64,000 bases of DNA, taken from Ruminococcus sp. GTDB taxonomy: Bacteria > Bacillota > Clostridia > Oscillospirales > Ruminococcaceae. The stretch covers positions 62,001-126,000 of the forward strand of contig JAFXSC010000022.1 in assembly GCA_017525915.1 (NCBI GenBank), in the 5' to 3' direction. Below, piece by piece: positions 30,004 to 38,829 of the stretch. The notes under the pieces are model-generated. The model worked only from the letters and a program-made list of their open reading frames with translations, had not been told where the DNA came from and did no database searches. The translations under genes were made by a program, and so were the position numbers. Numbering within the stretch: the first letter of the stretch is position 1; each line of letters starts with the position of its first letter.

Positions 30004-31251
30004 ATGGACATTGTTATTATTTTGATGTGTGCCTTTATTATTGCACTTCTCGCTGTCATTATTGTCAGGTCAGGCGGTGCGAAGAACAATGATACTGCTG
30101 AACTGAAACGCCTTCTCGAAGCTTCACGCACCGAGAATGCGGCTTCTGACAGACAGCTCCGCGAGGAGGTCTCTGCAAATGTTCAGCTAAGCGTGAAGAA
30201 CCTCGGTGAGCTTCTGAGCGCCGGTCAGCGCGACAGCGGAAGCTCAATGACCGAGCAGCTGAAAGTCCTCGAAAACCGCTTCAAATCACTTGAAGCCGCT
30301 AATGAACAGAAGCTCGAGCAGATGCGCGTTACCATGACGAGACACCTGACTGGTATTCAGGAGGAAAACTCCAGAAAGCTCGAAGCGATTCAGACTGCGG
30401 TCAACGAAAAGCTCGAGAGCAAGATGAACGAATCGTTCCGGCTCGTCAGCGAAAGGCTCGAACAGGTCTACAAGGGGCTTGGTGAGATGCAGACCATAGC
30501 TACCGGCGTCGGTGACCTCAAAAAGGTGCTCTCCAATGTCAAGAACCGCGGTATTCTCGGCGAGATACAGCTTGGCTCGATACTTGAAGATATACTCATT
30601 CCCGAGCAGTATGACCGCGAGACGGCAACTGTTCCCGGAAGCACCAACAGGGTCGAATTTGCAGTTAAGCTTCCCGGCAGCGAGAACGGCAGCTATATTT
30701 ACCTGCCGATAGATTCTAAGTTTCCCGGTGACACATATGCCGCCTTGCAGGATGCCTATGAGACCGGCGATCCGGTGACTGTCGCTGATGCGAAGAAACA
30801 GCTAATCTCTGCCGTTAAGAAGTCGGCGAAGGATATCCGCGACAAGTACGTCCAGCCGCCTTATACGACCAATTTCGGAATCATGTTCCTGCCATTCGAG
30901 GGGCTTTACTCCGAGGTCGTGAACAGCGGCGTCACTGAGACGCTCCAGCGTGAATTCAACGTGAGCGTTGCAGGTCCCTCCACAATGGCAGCTATGCTCA
31001 ATTCCCTGCAAATGGGTTTCCGCACGCTTGCCATACAGAAAAAAAGCAATCAGGTCTGGGAGATACTCGGAGCTGTTAAGTCCGAATTCCTCACGTTCAG
31101 CAAGGTGCTTGAGGAGACACAGAAGCATATAAAGAAAGTGGACGATGACCTCGAAAAGCTGGTCGGCGTCCGCACTAGGCAGATCAACCGCAAGCTCAGC
31201 GCTGTCGAGGCTGCTGGAGTTCCCGATGAACTGCCCGATGACGAATTATGA
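30004..31251 (+). CDS. rmuC: DNA recombination protein RmuC
   Basis: A protein of 415 residues. An N-terminal membrane helix (1-23) is followed by a coiled coil of about 130 residues (repeated EQLKVLE, QKLEQM, RKLEAIQ, RLEQVYKGLGEM) and the conserved RmuC domain (LGEIQLGSILEDIL, YLPIDSKFP, FLPFEGLYSE). RmuC limits inversions and structural DNA rearrangements; the domain resembles restriction-type nucleases. ATG at 30004 is preferred over GTG at 29998 because the AGGTG next to the previous stop then serves as the ribosome site. It ends in a hairpin. Confidence 0.92.
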   Translation: MDIVIILMCAFIIALLAVIIVRSGGAKNNDTAELKRLLEASRTENAASDRQLREEVSANVQLSVKNLGELLSAGQRDSGSSMTEQLKVLENRFKSLEAANEQKLEQMRVTMTRHLTGIQEENSRKLEAIQTAVNEKLESKMNESFRLVSERLEQVYKGLGEMQTIATGVGDLKKVLSNVKNRGILGEIQLGSILEDILIPEQYDRETATVPGSTNRVEFAVKLPGSENGSYIYLPIDSKFPGDTYAALQDAYETGDPVTVADAKKQLISAVKKSAKDIRDKYVQPPYTTNFGIMFLPFEGLYSEVVNSGVTETLQREFNVSVAGPSTMAAMLNSLQMGFRTLAIQKKSNQVWEILGAVKSEFLTFSKVLEETQKHIKKVDDDLEKLVGVRTRQINRKLSAVEAAGVPDELPDDEL

Positions 31252-31257
31252 ATGACA

Positions 31258-31294
31258 AAAGCTCCGTTTTAGCGGAGCTTTGACTTTTGTTGAG
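31258..31294 (+). terminator. Probable intrinsic terminator after rmuC
   Basis: A perfect 9-base-pair stem AAAGCTCCG/CGGAGCTTT (31258-31266, 31273-31281), then GACTTTTGTTG. The T run is interrupted, so readthrough into the comF-like gene 20 bases on is likely. Confidence 0.6.
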
Positions 31295-31301
31295 GTGCAA
31301 C

Positions 31302-31985
31302 ATGGATTTCACGTCTAAACGCAGGATACTGCACTTTTTCTTTCCCACGCGATGTCCGGTATGCGGTGAAGTGATAGGCGCTATGGACTGTTTCTGTACA
31401 GAATGTTCCGGCAGGCTCACGCCGTTCGTGGGAAGCTTCCGCATCAGCGGGGCGGACGGCACTGCCGCCGCTTTTGTCTACGACAGGAACATTTCCCCTG
31501 CTGTTATCCTGCTCAAAAGAGGCATTTGCGGCAACGCTGCCTATGCGCTCGGAAAAGCACTTGCAGAGCGACTGAGAGCTTCCGGAATAGCAGACAAGGC
31601 TGATTTGATCGTTCCCGTTCCTCTCCACAGGCTTGACCGCAAAAAGCGCGGTTTCAATCAGTCTGAGCTCATCGCTGCGGAGGTCTCACGCGAGCTCGGT
31701 CTGCCTGTAAATTCCCGTCTGATAATCAAGTCCCGCCGGACTGCCGAACAAAAGCATCTTGACCGTTTCCGAAGACGGCTGAACCTTGACGGTGCTTTTA
31801 CTGCCGCTGCTCCTCAGAATATCGCCGGCAGGAGAATAATACTTATCGACGATGTCTCCACGACCGGAACTACCCTCGAAAGGGTAACTGCTCTGCTCAA
31901 AGTCTGCAGTGCAGAGGCGGTCTACTGTGCGGCTTGCTGCAAGACTGCACCGCCTTCTGCTAAGATCGGGCGAGAAAATGATTGA
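31302..31985 (+). CDS. ComF family phosphoribosyltransferase-like protein
   Basis: A 227-residue protein. Two Cys pairs near the start (CPVCG and CFCTEC) form a zinc finger, and IILIDDVSTTGTTL is the PRPP-binding loop of type I phosphoribosyltransferases. VPVPLHR..RKRGFNQ is the ComF signature. ComFC is needed for DNA uptake in competent Bacillus, and the family is related to DNA processing elsewhere. GAGGTGC precedes the ATG. It has no partner comFA here. The lack of comFA leaves the role in uptake open. Confidence 0.88.
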   Translation: MDFTSKRRILHFFFPTRCPVCGEVIGAMDCFCTECSGRLTPFVGSFRISGADGTAAAFVYDRNISPAVILLKRGICGNAAYALGKALAERLRASGIADKADLIVPVPLHRLDRKKRGFNQSELIAAEVSRELGLPVNSRLIIKSRRTAEQKHLDRFRRRLNLDGAFTAAAPQNIAGRRIILIDDVSTTGTTLERVTALLKVCSAEAVYCAACCKTAPPSAKIGREND

Positions 31986-32010
31986 CAAAACTCATGAATT
32001 ACGGTATAAT
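31982..32010 (+). promoter_or_regulatory. Consensus sigma-A promoter of the amidohydrolase gene
   Basis: TTGACA (31982-31987), 17-base spacer, TATAAT (32005-32010): perfect hexamers. The -35 overlaps the last codons of the comF-like gene. Confidence 0.85.
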
Positions 32011-32030
32011 TATTTTTTGGAGGTAATTTT

Positions 32031-32840
32031 ATGGACAATGAGAAATTCAGCAGATACAGGATAATCGACGCTCACGCGCATATTTTTCCCGAGAAGATCG
32101 CCGAGAGCGCTACCGTTAACATCGGACATTTTTACGGTATACCTATGACCGGCTGCGGCATCAGTGAGAAACTGCTTCAAAGCGGCAGAAAGATCGGAAC
32201 TTTCCGCTATCTTGTCTGCTCAACTGCGACCGCTCCTCACCAGATAAGCGCAATCAACAGCTTTATTGCCGGAGAATGTGCCAGAAATCCTGAGTTCTAT
32301 GGCTTCGGCACTACCCATGCAGATTCGGAGGATGTTCGTGCGGACGTTGAACAGATAGTATCCCTCGGTCTCCACGGCATCAAGCTCCACCCGGATTTTC
32401 AGAAGTTCAATGCCGATTCCCCTGAGGCTTATAAGATATATGAGGCTATTGAGGGAAGGCTTCCCGTGCTTATACACTGCGGCGACAACCGCTATGACTT
32501 CTCCGCGCCCCAGAGGATCGCTAATATCCACAGGGATTTCCCGAAGCTCAAGATACTCGCTGCTCACCTCGGCGGCTATCAGCGCTGGGACGATGCGGAA
32601 AAATGTCTTAACGGCGACGATACTCTCAAATTTGACGTCAGCAGCTCACTTGCATTCATAACTCCCGAGCGCGCCGCTCATATGATCAGAAAGTACGGCG
32701 TTGAGAATTGCTTCTTCGGTGTGGATTTCCCCATGTGGAGCCACGAGGACGAGCTCGAACGCTTCTTCGCCCTCGGTCTCACCGATGAAGAGAACCGCAG
32801 GATCCTCGCCGATAACATCATCGAATACATTGGTATATGA
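32031..32840 (+). CDS. Metal-dependent amidohydrolase
   Basis: A 269-residue TIM-barrel hydrolase. DAHAHIF near residue 14 is the HxH metal site; later IHCGDN, AAHLGG and GVDFPMW supply the remaining His and Asp ligands, in the order of the amidohydrolase 2 family. Members hydrolyse amide or C-C bonds or decarboxylate; the substrate is not predictable. GGAGG ends 8 bases before the ATG. Single-gene unit with consensus promoter, sharing a terminator with the convergent aminopeptidase gene. Confidence 0.85.
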   Translation: MDNEKFSRYRIIDAHAHIFPEKIAESATVNIGHFYGIPMTGCGISEKLLQSGRKIGTFRYLVCSTATAPHQISAINSFIAGECARNPEFYGFGTTHADSEDVRADVEQIVSLGLHGIKLHPDFQKFNADSPEAYKIYEAIEGRLPVLIHCGDNRYDFSAPQRIANIHRDFPKLKILAAHLGGYQRWDDAEKCLNGDDTLKFDVSSSLAFITPERAAHMIRKYGVENCFFGVDFPMWSHEDELERFFALGLTDEENRRILADNIIEYIGI

Positions 32841-32843
32841 TAA

Positions 32844-32873
32844 AACCGCCGCAGTGCTCTGACTGCGGCGGTT
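32844..32873. terminator. Bidirectional intrinsic terminator
   Basis: A perfect 12-base-pair stem AACCGCCGCAGT/ACTGCGGCGGTT (32844-32855, 32862-32873) with a 6-base loop, followed by TTATTCTT on the plus strand and TTTTATC on the minus strand. Serves the amidohydrolase and aminopeptidase genes. Confidence 0.85.
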
Positions 32874-32883
32874 ATTCTTATGC

Positions 32884-34287
32884 TTAATCTGCCATGAATA
32901 CTGAAAATGCCTTATACGCCATATATGTATCGATTTTTGATACGACCTCATACGGGGCGTGCATACAGAGAACGGGTACGCCCATATCTATCGTATCGAC
33001 GTTGAGGTTAGCGATATAGGCTGCGACTGTACCGCCGCCGCCCTCGTCTACCTTTCCGAGCTCGCCGGTCTGCCAGATGACATTGTTTGCGTCCATGAGT
33101 ATTCTGATACGTCCTGCAAATTCCGCGGAGGCATCTGATGTGCCGGACTTTCCGCGTGCACCGGTGTACTTGGTAATGCATACTCCCCTGTTTATGTAAG
33201 CACAGTTGTTGCGCTCGTTGACTTCGGGGAAATTCGGGTCGAAAGCGGCGTTTACGTCCGCAGAGAGACACTCAGAAGCGGAGAGGACTGTTCTTCCGTC
33301 AGAACCGAGAGCCTCAGCGAGGTCATAGATGAAGTATTCGAGGTAGGACGAGCAAAGTCCGGTATTTCCGTTACTTCCGGTCTCCTCCTTGTCAGTGAGT
33401 ACCGTTACTGCGGTATGCTTCGGGGCTTTGCAGTCTATCGCTGCGGTGAGTGCAGGATAAGCGCACACTCTGTCGTCATGACCGTAAGCGCCGATGAGAC
33501 TGCGGTCAAAGCCGATGTCCTTCGCCTTGAAAGCAGGAACAGCTTCAAGCTCTGCGGAGATGAAATCAGCCTCGATAATGCCGTACTTCTCGTTGAGAAT
33601 CTTCATGATATTGAGCTTGACTGCACTGCTTGCCTCGTCGTCACGGAAAGGACGCGAGCCGATGAGGATATTGAGATCCTCGCCCTTGATTCCCTGTGCG
33701 AGCGGACGCTTCATCTGCTCTGTGGCAAGGTGCGGAAGGAGGTCTGTGACGCAGAAAACCGGGTCGTTCTCGTCCTCGCCTACGTTTACAGTAACGGAGG
33801 TGCCGTCAGCTCTGATGATGACGCCGTGGAGGGAGAGCGGTATCGTAGTCCACTGATATTTCTTGATGCCGCCGTAGTAATGGGTCTTGAAGAAGGCAGT
33901 CTCGTTGTCCTCGTAGAGTGGATTCTGCTTGAGGTCGAGCCTCGGAGAGTCGATATGCGCTGCACAGAGGCGGACGCCTGCGCTTATAGGTTCAGTACCG
34001 ATAACGGCGATGAGCAGAGCCTTTCCGCGGTTCACGCGGTATACCCTGTCCCCTGCTGCAAGCTTCATACCCGGCTTGTACTCACAAAAGCCGTTCTTTT
34101 TGAGCATATCAACTGCTGTGATGACAGCTTCGCGCTCAGTCTTTGCGGCATTCATGAAGCTCTTATAGCCCTCGCAATAGCTGTCGCACTCAGCAAGCTC
34201 ATTGTCTGTAAGTTTAAACACAGCATTTTTCCTGTTCAAGAGGAGCTTTTCCTTGAGCTCCTTTGCTGCACTGTTTTTTTCTGACAT
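32884..34287 (-). CDS. M18 family zinc aminopeptidase
   Basis: A 467-residue cytosolic metallopeptidase. AAHIDSPRLDLK, YGHDDRVCAYP, DKEETGSNGNTG and MHAPYEVVS hold the His, bridging Asp, catalytic Glu pair and final His expected for M18 enzymes. The family removes N-terminal residues, often Asp or Glu, from peptides, and forms large tetrahedral complexes. The start at 34287 has an AAGGAG site; a longer frame upstream overlaps coaE and has none. Last gene of the DUF951-prfA-tsaC-coaE operon, 19 bases after coaE. Confidence 0.9.
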   Translation of the reverse strand: MSEKNSAAKELKEKLLLNRKNAVFKLTDNELAECDSYCEGYKSFMNAAKTEREAVITAVDMLKKNGFCEYKPGMKLAAGDRVYRVNRGKALLIAVIGTEPISAGVRLCAAHIDSPRLDLKQNPLYEDNETAFFKTHYYGGIKKYQWTTIPLSLHGVIIRADGTSVTVNVGEDENDPVFCVTDLLPHLATEQMKRPLAQGIKGEDLNILIGSRPFRDDEASSAVKLNIMKILNEKYGIIEADFISAELEAVPAFKAKDIGFDRSLIGAYGHDDRVCAYPALTAAIDCKAPKHTAVTVLTDKEETGSNGNTGLCSSYLEYFIYDLAEALGSDGRTVLSASECLSADVNAAFDPNFPEVNERNNCAYINRGVCITKYTGARGKSGTSDASAEFAGRIRILMDANNVIWQTGELGKVDEGGGGTVAAYIANLNVDTIDMGVPVLCMHAPYEVVSKIDTYMAYKAFSVFMAD

Positions 34288-34306
34288 AATACTGCTCCTT
34301 CCGGTT

Positions 34307-34966
34307 TCATTCTGCACAAGCGCTTGAAACGCTTTTATGCTCACGGCTCATATAGAGCTCTCTTATCTTGTCGGATACCTCCTTGGATATCGCACTGACT
34401 GTTGAAAGCTCGCCGTCGTTATGTATTATATAGTCGGAATGGCTCTCAAAGAACGCATCATCTAGCTGTGAATTCATTCTGCGCTGAGCCTGTTCCGGTG
34501 TAAGACCGTCGCGTGAGATTATCCTTTCCTTCCTTATATCCGGGTCGGCAAGTACGGAAATGATTATCTCGCAGAAATCGTCCGCGCGGCTCTCGAAAAG
34601 TGTCGGCGCGTCAAGGAGTATCAGCTTGTCGCCGTGTATCGAGTATCTGCGGATGCTTCTGAGTATCTCTCCGGTGATATAGGGGTTAACTATGGTGTTA
34701 AGGGCTTCGAGCTTGGCCTTGTCGGAAAAGACTATCGCTGCGAGCGCACGGCGGTCAAGAGTTTCGTCCTCTGTGAGAATGCCCTTTCCGAAGAAATTGA
34801 CTATCTCGCCGAGACATTTCGAGCCCTTTTCCACAACGCTCCTTGCAACGCTGTCCGCGTTTATCACAGCAAAGCCGTTATCGGCAAATACGCGCGATAC
34901 CGTGCTTTTTCCGGCGCCGGTCTGTCCGGTCAGTCCCACGACCATTACTCCGTGCAGACTGTTCAT
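34307..34966 (-). CDS. coaE: Dephospho-CoA kinase
   Basis: A 219-residue P-loop kinase (GQTGAGKST at residues 14-22). INADSVAR and ILDAPTLFES-type motifs match CoaE. It phosphorylates the ribose of dephospho-CoA in the last step of coenzyme A synthesis. Its ATG overlaps the tsaC stop by 4 bases, so the two are translationally coupled. Confidence 0.93.
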   Translation of the reverse strand: MNSLHGVMVVGLTGQTGAGKSTVSRVFADNGFAVINADSVARSVVEKGSKCLGEIVNFFGKGILTEDETLDRRALAAIVFSDKAKLEALNTIVNPYITGEILRSIRRYSIHGDKLILLDAPTLFESRADDFCEIIISVLADPDIRKERIISRDGLTPEQAQRRMNSQLDDAFFESHSDYIIHNDGELSTVSAISKEVSDKIRELYMSREHKSVSSACAE

Positions 34967-35976
34967 ACCCTTATCACCTCAAATCCTGCCGCCCTGATGA
35001 GGCGGTTATATACTGCAAGTCCCATGCCTTCCGGAGAAGGGGCACGGACGTAGACTTTCTCAGCTCCGAGCTCGTCGAGCTCCCTGAGCTTCTGGAACAG
35101 GAGATGTGCCTGTTCCGCACTGTCAGAGCCGTAGGTCAGATGCCTGTACGGGAAGACTTCCTCATCGCCGTCGAAAATGAGAGAATACACACTGTCTCCG
35201 CCGCTGCGTCCTATAAGCTCTGTAAAGGCGCCGATACTGCCCTCGACCATGATAATATCCGCCTTCGGCGAATAATGCTTGTATTTCATACCCGGAGAAG
35301 ATACCTTTGCTCCGGCTTCGACCTCGTGGAGTATTGCAGGGTCTATAACGACACTGCCGCATACTTCGAGGAGCATTTCTCTTGTGACTGCACCCGGACG
35401 GAGTATCCTCACGGCATCTTTGCCGTCAAACGAAATAACTGTGGATTCAACGCCGAACTGTGACTGTCCGCCGTCAACAACGGCAGCTATCCTGCCGTTC
35501 ATATCCCTGAAAACGTGCTGAGCGGTAGTCGGGCTCGGATAGCCTGACGTATTGGCAGAGGGGGCGGCTATCGGACAGCCGGAAAGCTCAATTATCCTGT
35601 GCATTACCGTGTGTGAAGGCACTCTTATGCCTACCGTGTCAAGTCCGCCGGAAGTCACCATAGGTATCCTGTTGTTCTTGGGGAGCACCATTGTGAGCGG
35701 TCCGGGACAGAATTTCTCCGCGAGCTTCCATGCAAGCTCCGGTATCTCAGACGTATATTCCACAGCCTGAGAAAAATCCGCAAGGTGTACTATAAGCGGA
35801 TTGTCGGCAGGTCTGCCCTTTGCGGCAAAAATACCGCGAACGGCATTTTCATTCGCCGCATCTGCTCCGAGACCGTAGACAGTCTCAGTGGGTATACCGA
35901 CAATGCTGCCGTTCTTTATGAGCTCCGCCGCCTTTAAAAGGTCGGCTTCGCTGTCACTTAAAATAACTGTATCCAT
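34963..35976 (-). CDS. L-threonylcarbamoyladenylate synthase
   Basis: A 337-residue Sua5-type protein. IVGIPTETVYGLGADA, KGRPADNPLIVH and APSANTSGYPSPTTAQHV form the YrdC/TsaC core, and a C-terminal Sua5 extension is present (SSPGMKYKHYSPKA). It makes threonylcarbamoyl-AMP, the first step in t6A37 of ANN-decoding tRNAs. It is 5 bases after prfA and overlaps coaE. The other t6A genes (tsaB, tsaD, tsaE) are not in the window. Confidence 0.93.
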   Translation of the reverse strand: MDTVILSDSEADLLKAAELIKNGSIVGIPTETVYGLGADAANENAVRGIFAAKGRPADNPLIVHLADFSQAVEYTSEIPELAWKLAEKFCPGPLTMVLPKNNRIPMVTSGGLDTVGIRVPSHTVMHRIIELSGCPIAAPSANTSGYPSPTTAQHVFRDMNGRIAAVVDGGQSQFGVESTVISFDGKDAVRILRPGAVTREMLLEVCGSVVIDPAILHEVEAGAKVSSPGMKYKHYSPKADIIMVEGSIGAFTELIGRSGGDSVYSLIFDGDEEVFPYRHLTYGSDSAEQAHLLFQKLRELDELGAEKVYVRAPSPEGMGLAVYNRLIRAAGFEVIRV

Positions 35977-35981
35977 AAAAA

Positions 35982-37055
35982 CTACGCTTCCTGATTTGCG
36001 AGCTTTGCAGCCTGATCGGCAGTTGCAAGAGCGTCAAAAACCTCGTCAAGATTTCCGTTGAGAACGTCCTCGAGCCTGTAAAGCGTGAGACCGATACGGT
36101 GATCGGTAAGACGTCCCTGCGGATAGTTATAGGTCCTGATTCGTTCGGAGCGGTCGCCTGTGCCGACCTGCATTTTTCTCTCCGAAGCTATTTTTGCGTC
36201 CTGCTCCTCCTGCATAGCCTCATAAATTCTTGAGCGCAGAATTTTCATTGCTTTATCTTTGTTCTTATGCTGGCTTCTTTCGTCCTGGCACTCCACGACG
36301 ACATTGGTCGGGAGATAGGTTATCCTTACAGCGGACTCTGTTTTATTTATATGCTGTCCGCCTGCGCCGCTTGCGCGGAAATAGTCTATTTTCAGATCGG
36401 TAGGATCGATCTCGAGCTCAACCTCGTCTGCCTCGACGAGTACAGCTACGGTAACTGTGGAAGTGTGTATGCGTCCCTGCGACTCGGTCTCGGGAACACG
36501 CTGAACGCGGTGAACTCCGCTCTCGTATTTCAGCCTTGAATAAGCGCCGTCGCCTTCGATCGAGAAGCTTATCTCCTTGAAGCCTCCTAGCTCGGTGGGA
36601 TTGGCTGTGAGGACTTCCTGCTTCCAGCCGTGAGCCTCAGCGTACATCGTGTACATACGGTAAAGGGAATTTGCAAACAGCGATGCCTCCTCGCCGCCTG
36701 CGCCGCCTCTTATCTCGATAATTACGTTCTTGTCGTCGTTGGGATCCTTGGGCAGAAGGAGGACTTTGAGCTCCTCCTCGGCTTTCTCCATGGCTTCACG
36801 CGAGGTGTCGTATTCCTCCTGAGCCATGTCCCTGAAATCCCTGTCAAGACCGCCTGCGTCAAGAAGCTCCTTTGCCTCATCGAAGGAAGCTTTCGCCCTT
36901 TTGTAATCCCTGAACTTTTCAATTATAGGGTCAAGGCTCTTGTACTCCTTCATGAGCTGTGCGTAGAGCTTGTTGTCGCTTATGACCCCGGGGTCGGAGA
37001 GCCTTTCACTGAGCTCGCAGAAGCGACGCTCCATGATCTCAAGCTTTTCAAACAT
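35982..37055 (-). CDS. prfA: Peptide chain release factor 1
   Basis: A 357-residue class I release factor. GGQ at 232-234 within [11 protein letters not shown] is the hydrolysis motif, and [14 protein letters not shown] carries the PxT codon-recognition tripeptide of RF1. It reads UAA and UAG. AGGAG lies 7 bases upstream of the ATG. It is in an operon with an upstream DUF951 gene and downstream tsaC, an arrangement common in Clostridia (which often add prmC, absent here). Confidence 0.96.
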   Translation of the reverse strand: MFEKLEIMERRFCELSERLSDPGVISDNKLYAQLMKEYKSLDPIIEKFRDYKRAKASFDEAKELLDAGGLDRDFRDMAQEEYDTSREAMEKAEEELKVLLLPKDPNDDKNVIIEIRGGAGGEEASLFANSLYRMYTMYAEAHGWKQEVLTANPTELGGFKEISFSIEGDGAYSRLKYESGVHRVQRVPETESQGRIHTSTVTVAVLVEADEVELEIDPTDLKIDYFRASGAGGQHINKTESAVRITYLPTNVVVECQDERSQHKNKDKAMKILRSRIYEAMQEEQDAKIASERKMQVGTGDRSERIRTYNYPQGRLTDHRIGLTLYRLEDVLNGNLDEVFDALATADQAAKLANQEA

Positions 37056-37103
37056 TTCTATACTCCTGATGCTGTATTATAATAAGTATAAATGTAGGAA
37101 AGC

Positions 37104-37292
37104 CTAACCCTCGTCGGCGTGCTTTACTGAACGGATACTCTTTTCAATCTTGTTGCGCGGGACCATGAATTCTCTTGAACAGCCGACGCATCTCAGGCGG
37201 AAGTCCATTCCGGAGCGTATCACGAACATCTGGTTTGCACCGCACGGGTGATTTTTTTTCATAGTGAGCACATCTCCCGGTCTTATGTCCAA
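37104..37292 (-). CDS. DUF951 family small protein
   Basis: A 62-residue protein. The text DVLTMKKNHPCG, CVGCSREFMVPRNK is the DUF951 pattern; three cysteines may bind a metal. The function is unknown. The start is TTG at 37292, supported by GGAGGGG 8 bases upstream; the in-frame Met codon at residue 11 would remove the conserved N-terminus. It is the first gene of the prfA operon. Confidence 0.85.
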   Translation of the reverse strand: MDIRPGDVLTMKKNHPCGANQMFVIRSGMDFRLRCVGCSREFMVPRNKIEKSIRSVKHADEG

Positions 37293-37342
37293 GCAGGTCC
37301 CCTCCTTCCGGTAAAGCTATCACAAAAAATCGTACATTTCAC

Positions 37343-37371
37343 ATTATACCTCAAACGCGGACATAAATCAA
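37343..37371 (-). promoter_or_regulatory. Sigma-A promoter of the prfA operon
   Basis: TTGATT (37366-37371), 17-base spacer, TATAAT (37343-37348) on the minus strand. Confidence 0.7.
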
Positions 37372-37457
37372 TATTTAGGCTGCATATTTTTTTGTTTTTG
37401 TGGAAAGATAATAAAAACCGGCACGCAAACATATTGAACTTTACTAAGGAGGGCATA

Positions 37458-37811
37458 ATGATAGCAAGAGTATCAGCTGATTTTGAAACTCCGGAGCTCG
37501 CCGAGCTTGCCATCGGGAAAGTGCGCGGGAAGGTCGGCAGTATCTATTCCTCCGGACTTATGTACAACAGGCGCTCCGACGAGGCTGTGAAGCTCGCAGG
37601 AGGCTGCATTTACACGGTCATACCGACCGCTGTCACAACCCACAACTATATTACTGCGGTCATGGAGTCACCGGCTTCTGCGGATCTTGTCCCGGAGCCT
37701 TCGAGGAGCAGAAAAGCTCATATCTACGTCATCTGCGACAAGTCGGACGTTCCGGCGGTCAGGGCAGTGTTCAACTCTCTCGGCGGACTGTCAGTCACTT
37801 CTCCGGAATAA
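37458..37811 (+). CDS. Small protein of unknown function with two similar halves
   Basis: A 117-residue soluble protein that I do not recognise. It appears to have two related beta-alpha-beta halves: VSADFETPELAELAIGKV followed by GKVGSIYS, and IYVICDKSDVPAVRAVF followed by GGLSVTS. The start at 37458 has an AAGGAGG site. Upstream, GCATA (37382-37386) and GGAAAGATAA (37402-37411) are spaced like a sigma F-type promoter but miss one key base, so I do not call it. It is 51 bases before the S1-domain gene and may be cotranscribed with it. Confidence 0.7.
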   Translation: MIARVSADFETPELAELAIGKVRGKVGSIYSSGLMYNRRSDEAVKLAGGCIYTVIPTAVTTHNYITAVMESPASADLVPEPSRSRKAHIYVICDKSDVPAVRAVFNSLGGLSVTSPE

Positions 37812-37862
37812 TCCGCCGCGCCTCCGCATAGACTGTACTATCAATCTGATGGAGGTACAAAT

Positions 37863-38783
37863 ATGAATTACAAGCCAGAAGGAGCACTCACAGGAACAGC
37901 AGAGAATATCCGCTTTATTTCGTCACCGGAGGGGCTTGCGGAAGCTCTTGAAACCGACGCTGTACTTGAAGCGAGAGCGGTCATGTGTACCAGCTCGCAC
38001 GACCTCATAGTCGAGCTTCCCTGCTGCAAGGGCATTATCCCGCGCGAGGAAGCTGCTCTCGGCATTGCAGAGGGTACAACTCGCGATATCGCTATTATAT
38101 CAAGGGTGAACAAGCCGGTAGCTTTCAGGGTCAGGGAGCTCTCTCTCGGTGCTGACGGCAGCGTTACTGCGGTATTATCGCGGCGTGCGGCACAGGAGGA
38201 CTGTATGCGCGGCTACGTTTCCGCGCTGCGTCCCGGTGATATCATAGACGCAAGGATCACCCACATCGAACAGTTCGGCTGCTTTGTGGATATCGGCTGC
38301 GGCATTCCCTCACTCATACCGATAGACGCTATATCCGTGTCGCGCATCTCCCACCCCTCCGACCGCTTCCGGTGCGGACAGTACATCAGGGCTGTTGTAA
38401 AGTCGTGTGATAACGGGAGAATATGCCTTTCCCACAAGGAGCTTCTAGGAACGTGGGCTGAGAACGCCGAACACTTTTCCGCCGGCGAGACTGTTTCCGG
38501 CATAGTGCGCTCTGTCGAGGACTACGGCATTTTTGTTGAGCTTGCACCCAATCTTGCCGGACTTGCCGAACCGCGTGAGAATGTCGTTCCCGGACAGTGC
38601 GTCAGTGCCTACATAAAGGCTATACTTCCGGACAGAATGAAGATAAAGCTCGTTATTGTCGATGTCTGCGAGGAGCATGATACACCAGCCGAGCCGGTCT
38701 ACTATATAAATGAGGGGCATATCTCAGAATGGCGGTACTCCCCCGAAAATGCCCCTAAAGCGATAACTACTGTCTTTGAATAA
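37863..38783 (+). CDS. S1-domain RNA-binding protein
   Basis: A 306-residue protein with S1-type OB folds. One begins near residue 125 (GDIIDARITHIEQFGCFVDIGCG) and another near 215 (GETVSGIVRSVEDYGIFVELAPN). The N-terminal 110 residues resemble a degenerate S1 repeat, with ELPCCKGIIPREEAA. Such proteins are often annotated as ribosomal protein S1-like but are shorter than true S1. It probably binds RNA. GGAGG precedes the ATG, and a bidirectional terminator follows. Confidence 0.85.
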   Translation: MNYKPEGALTGTAENIRFISSPEGLAEALETDAVLEARAVMCTSSHDLIVELPCCKGIIPREEAALGIAEGTTRDIAIISRVNKPVAFRVRELSLGADGSVTAVLSRRAAQEDCMRGYVSALRPGDIIDARITHIEQFGCFVDIGCGIPSLIPIDAISVSRISHPSDRFRCGQYIRAVVKSCDNGRICLSHKELLGTWAENAEHFSAGETVSGIVRSVEDYGIFVELAPNLAGLAEPRENVVPGQCVSAYIKAILPDRMKIKLVIVDVCEEHDTPAEPVYYINEGHISEWRYSPENAPKAITTVFE

Positions 38784-38787
38784 GAAA

Positions 38788-38812
38788 AGCGGCAGAATTA
38801 TCTGCCGCTCTT
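38788..38812. terminator. Bidirectional intrinsic terminator
   Basis: A perfect 9-base-pair stem AGCGGCAGA/TCTGCCGCT (38788-38796, 38801-38809) with an ATTA loop. The minus strand continues TTTTCTTATT, a good T run for pfkA; the plus strand continues CTTGTTAT. Confidence 0.75.
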
Positions 38813-38829
38813 GTTATATCCTTATCTTA

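Noticed and set aside
37382-37411. GCATA-N15-GGAAAGATAA as a sigma F promoter
   Set aside because: The T near the end of the -10 pattern is A, and T-rich sequence nearby makes chance matches likely. Kept only as a remark on the downstream gene.
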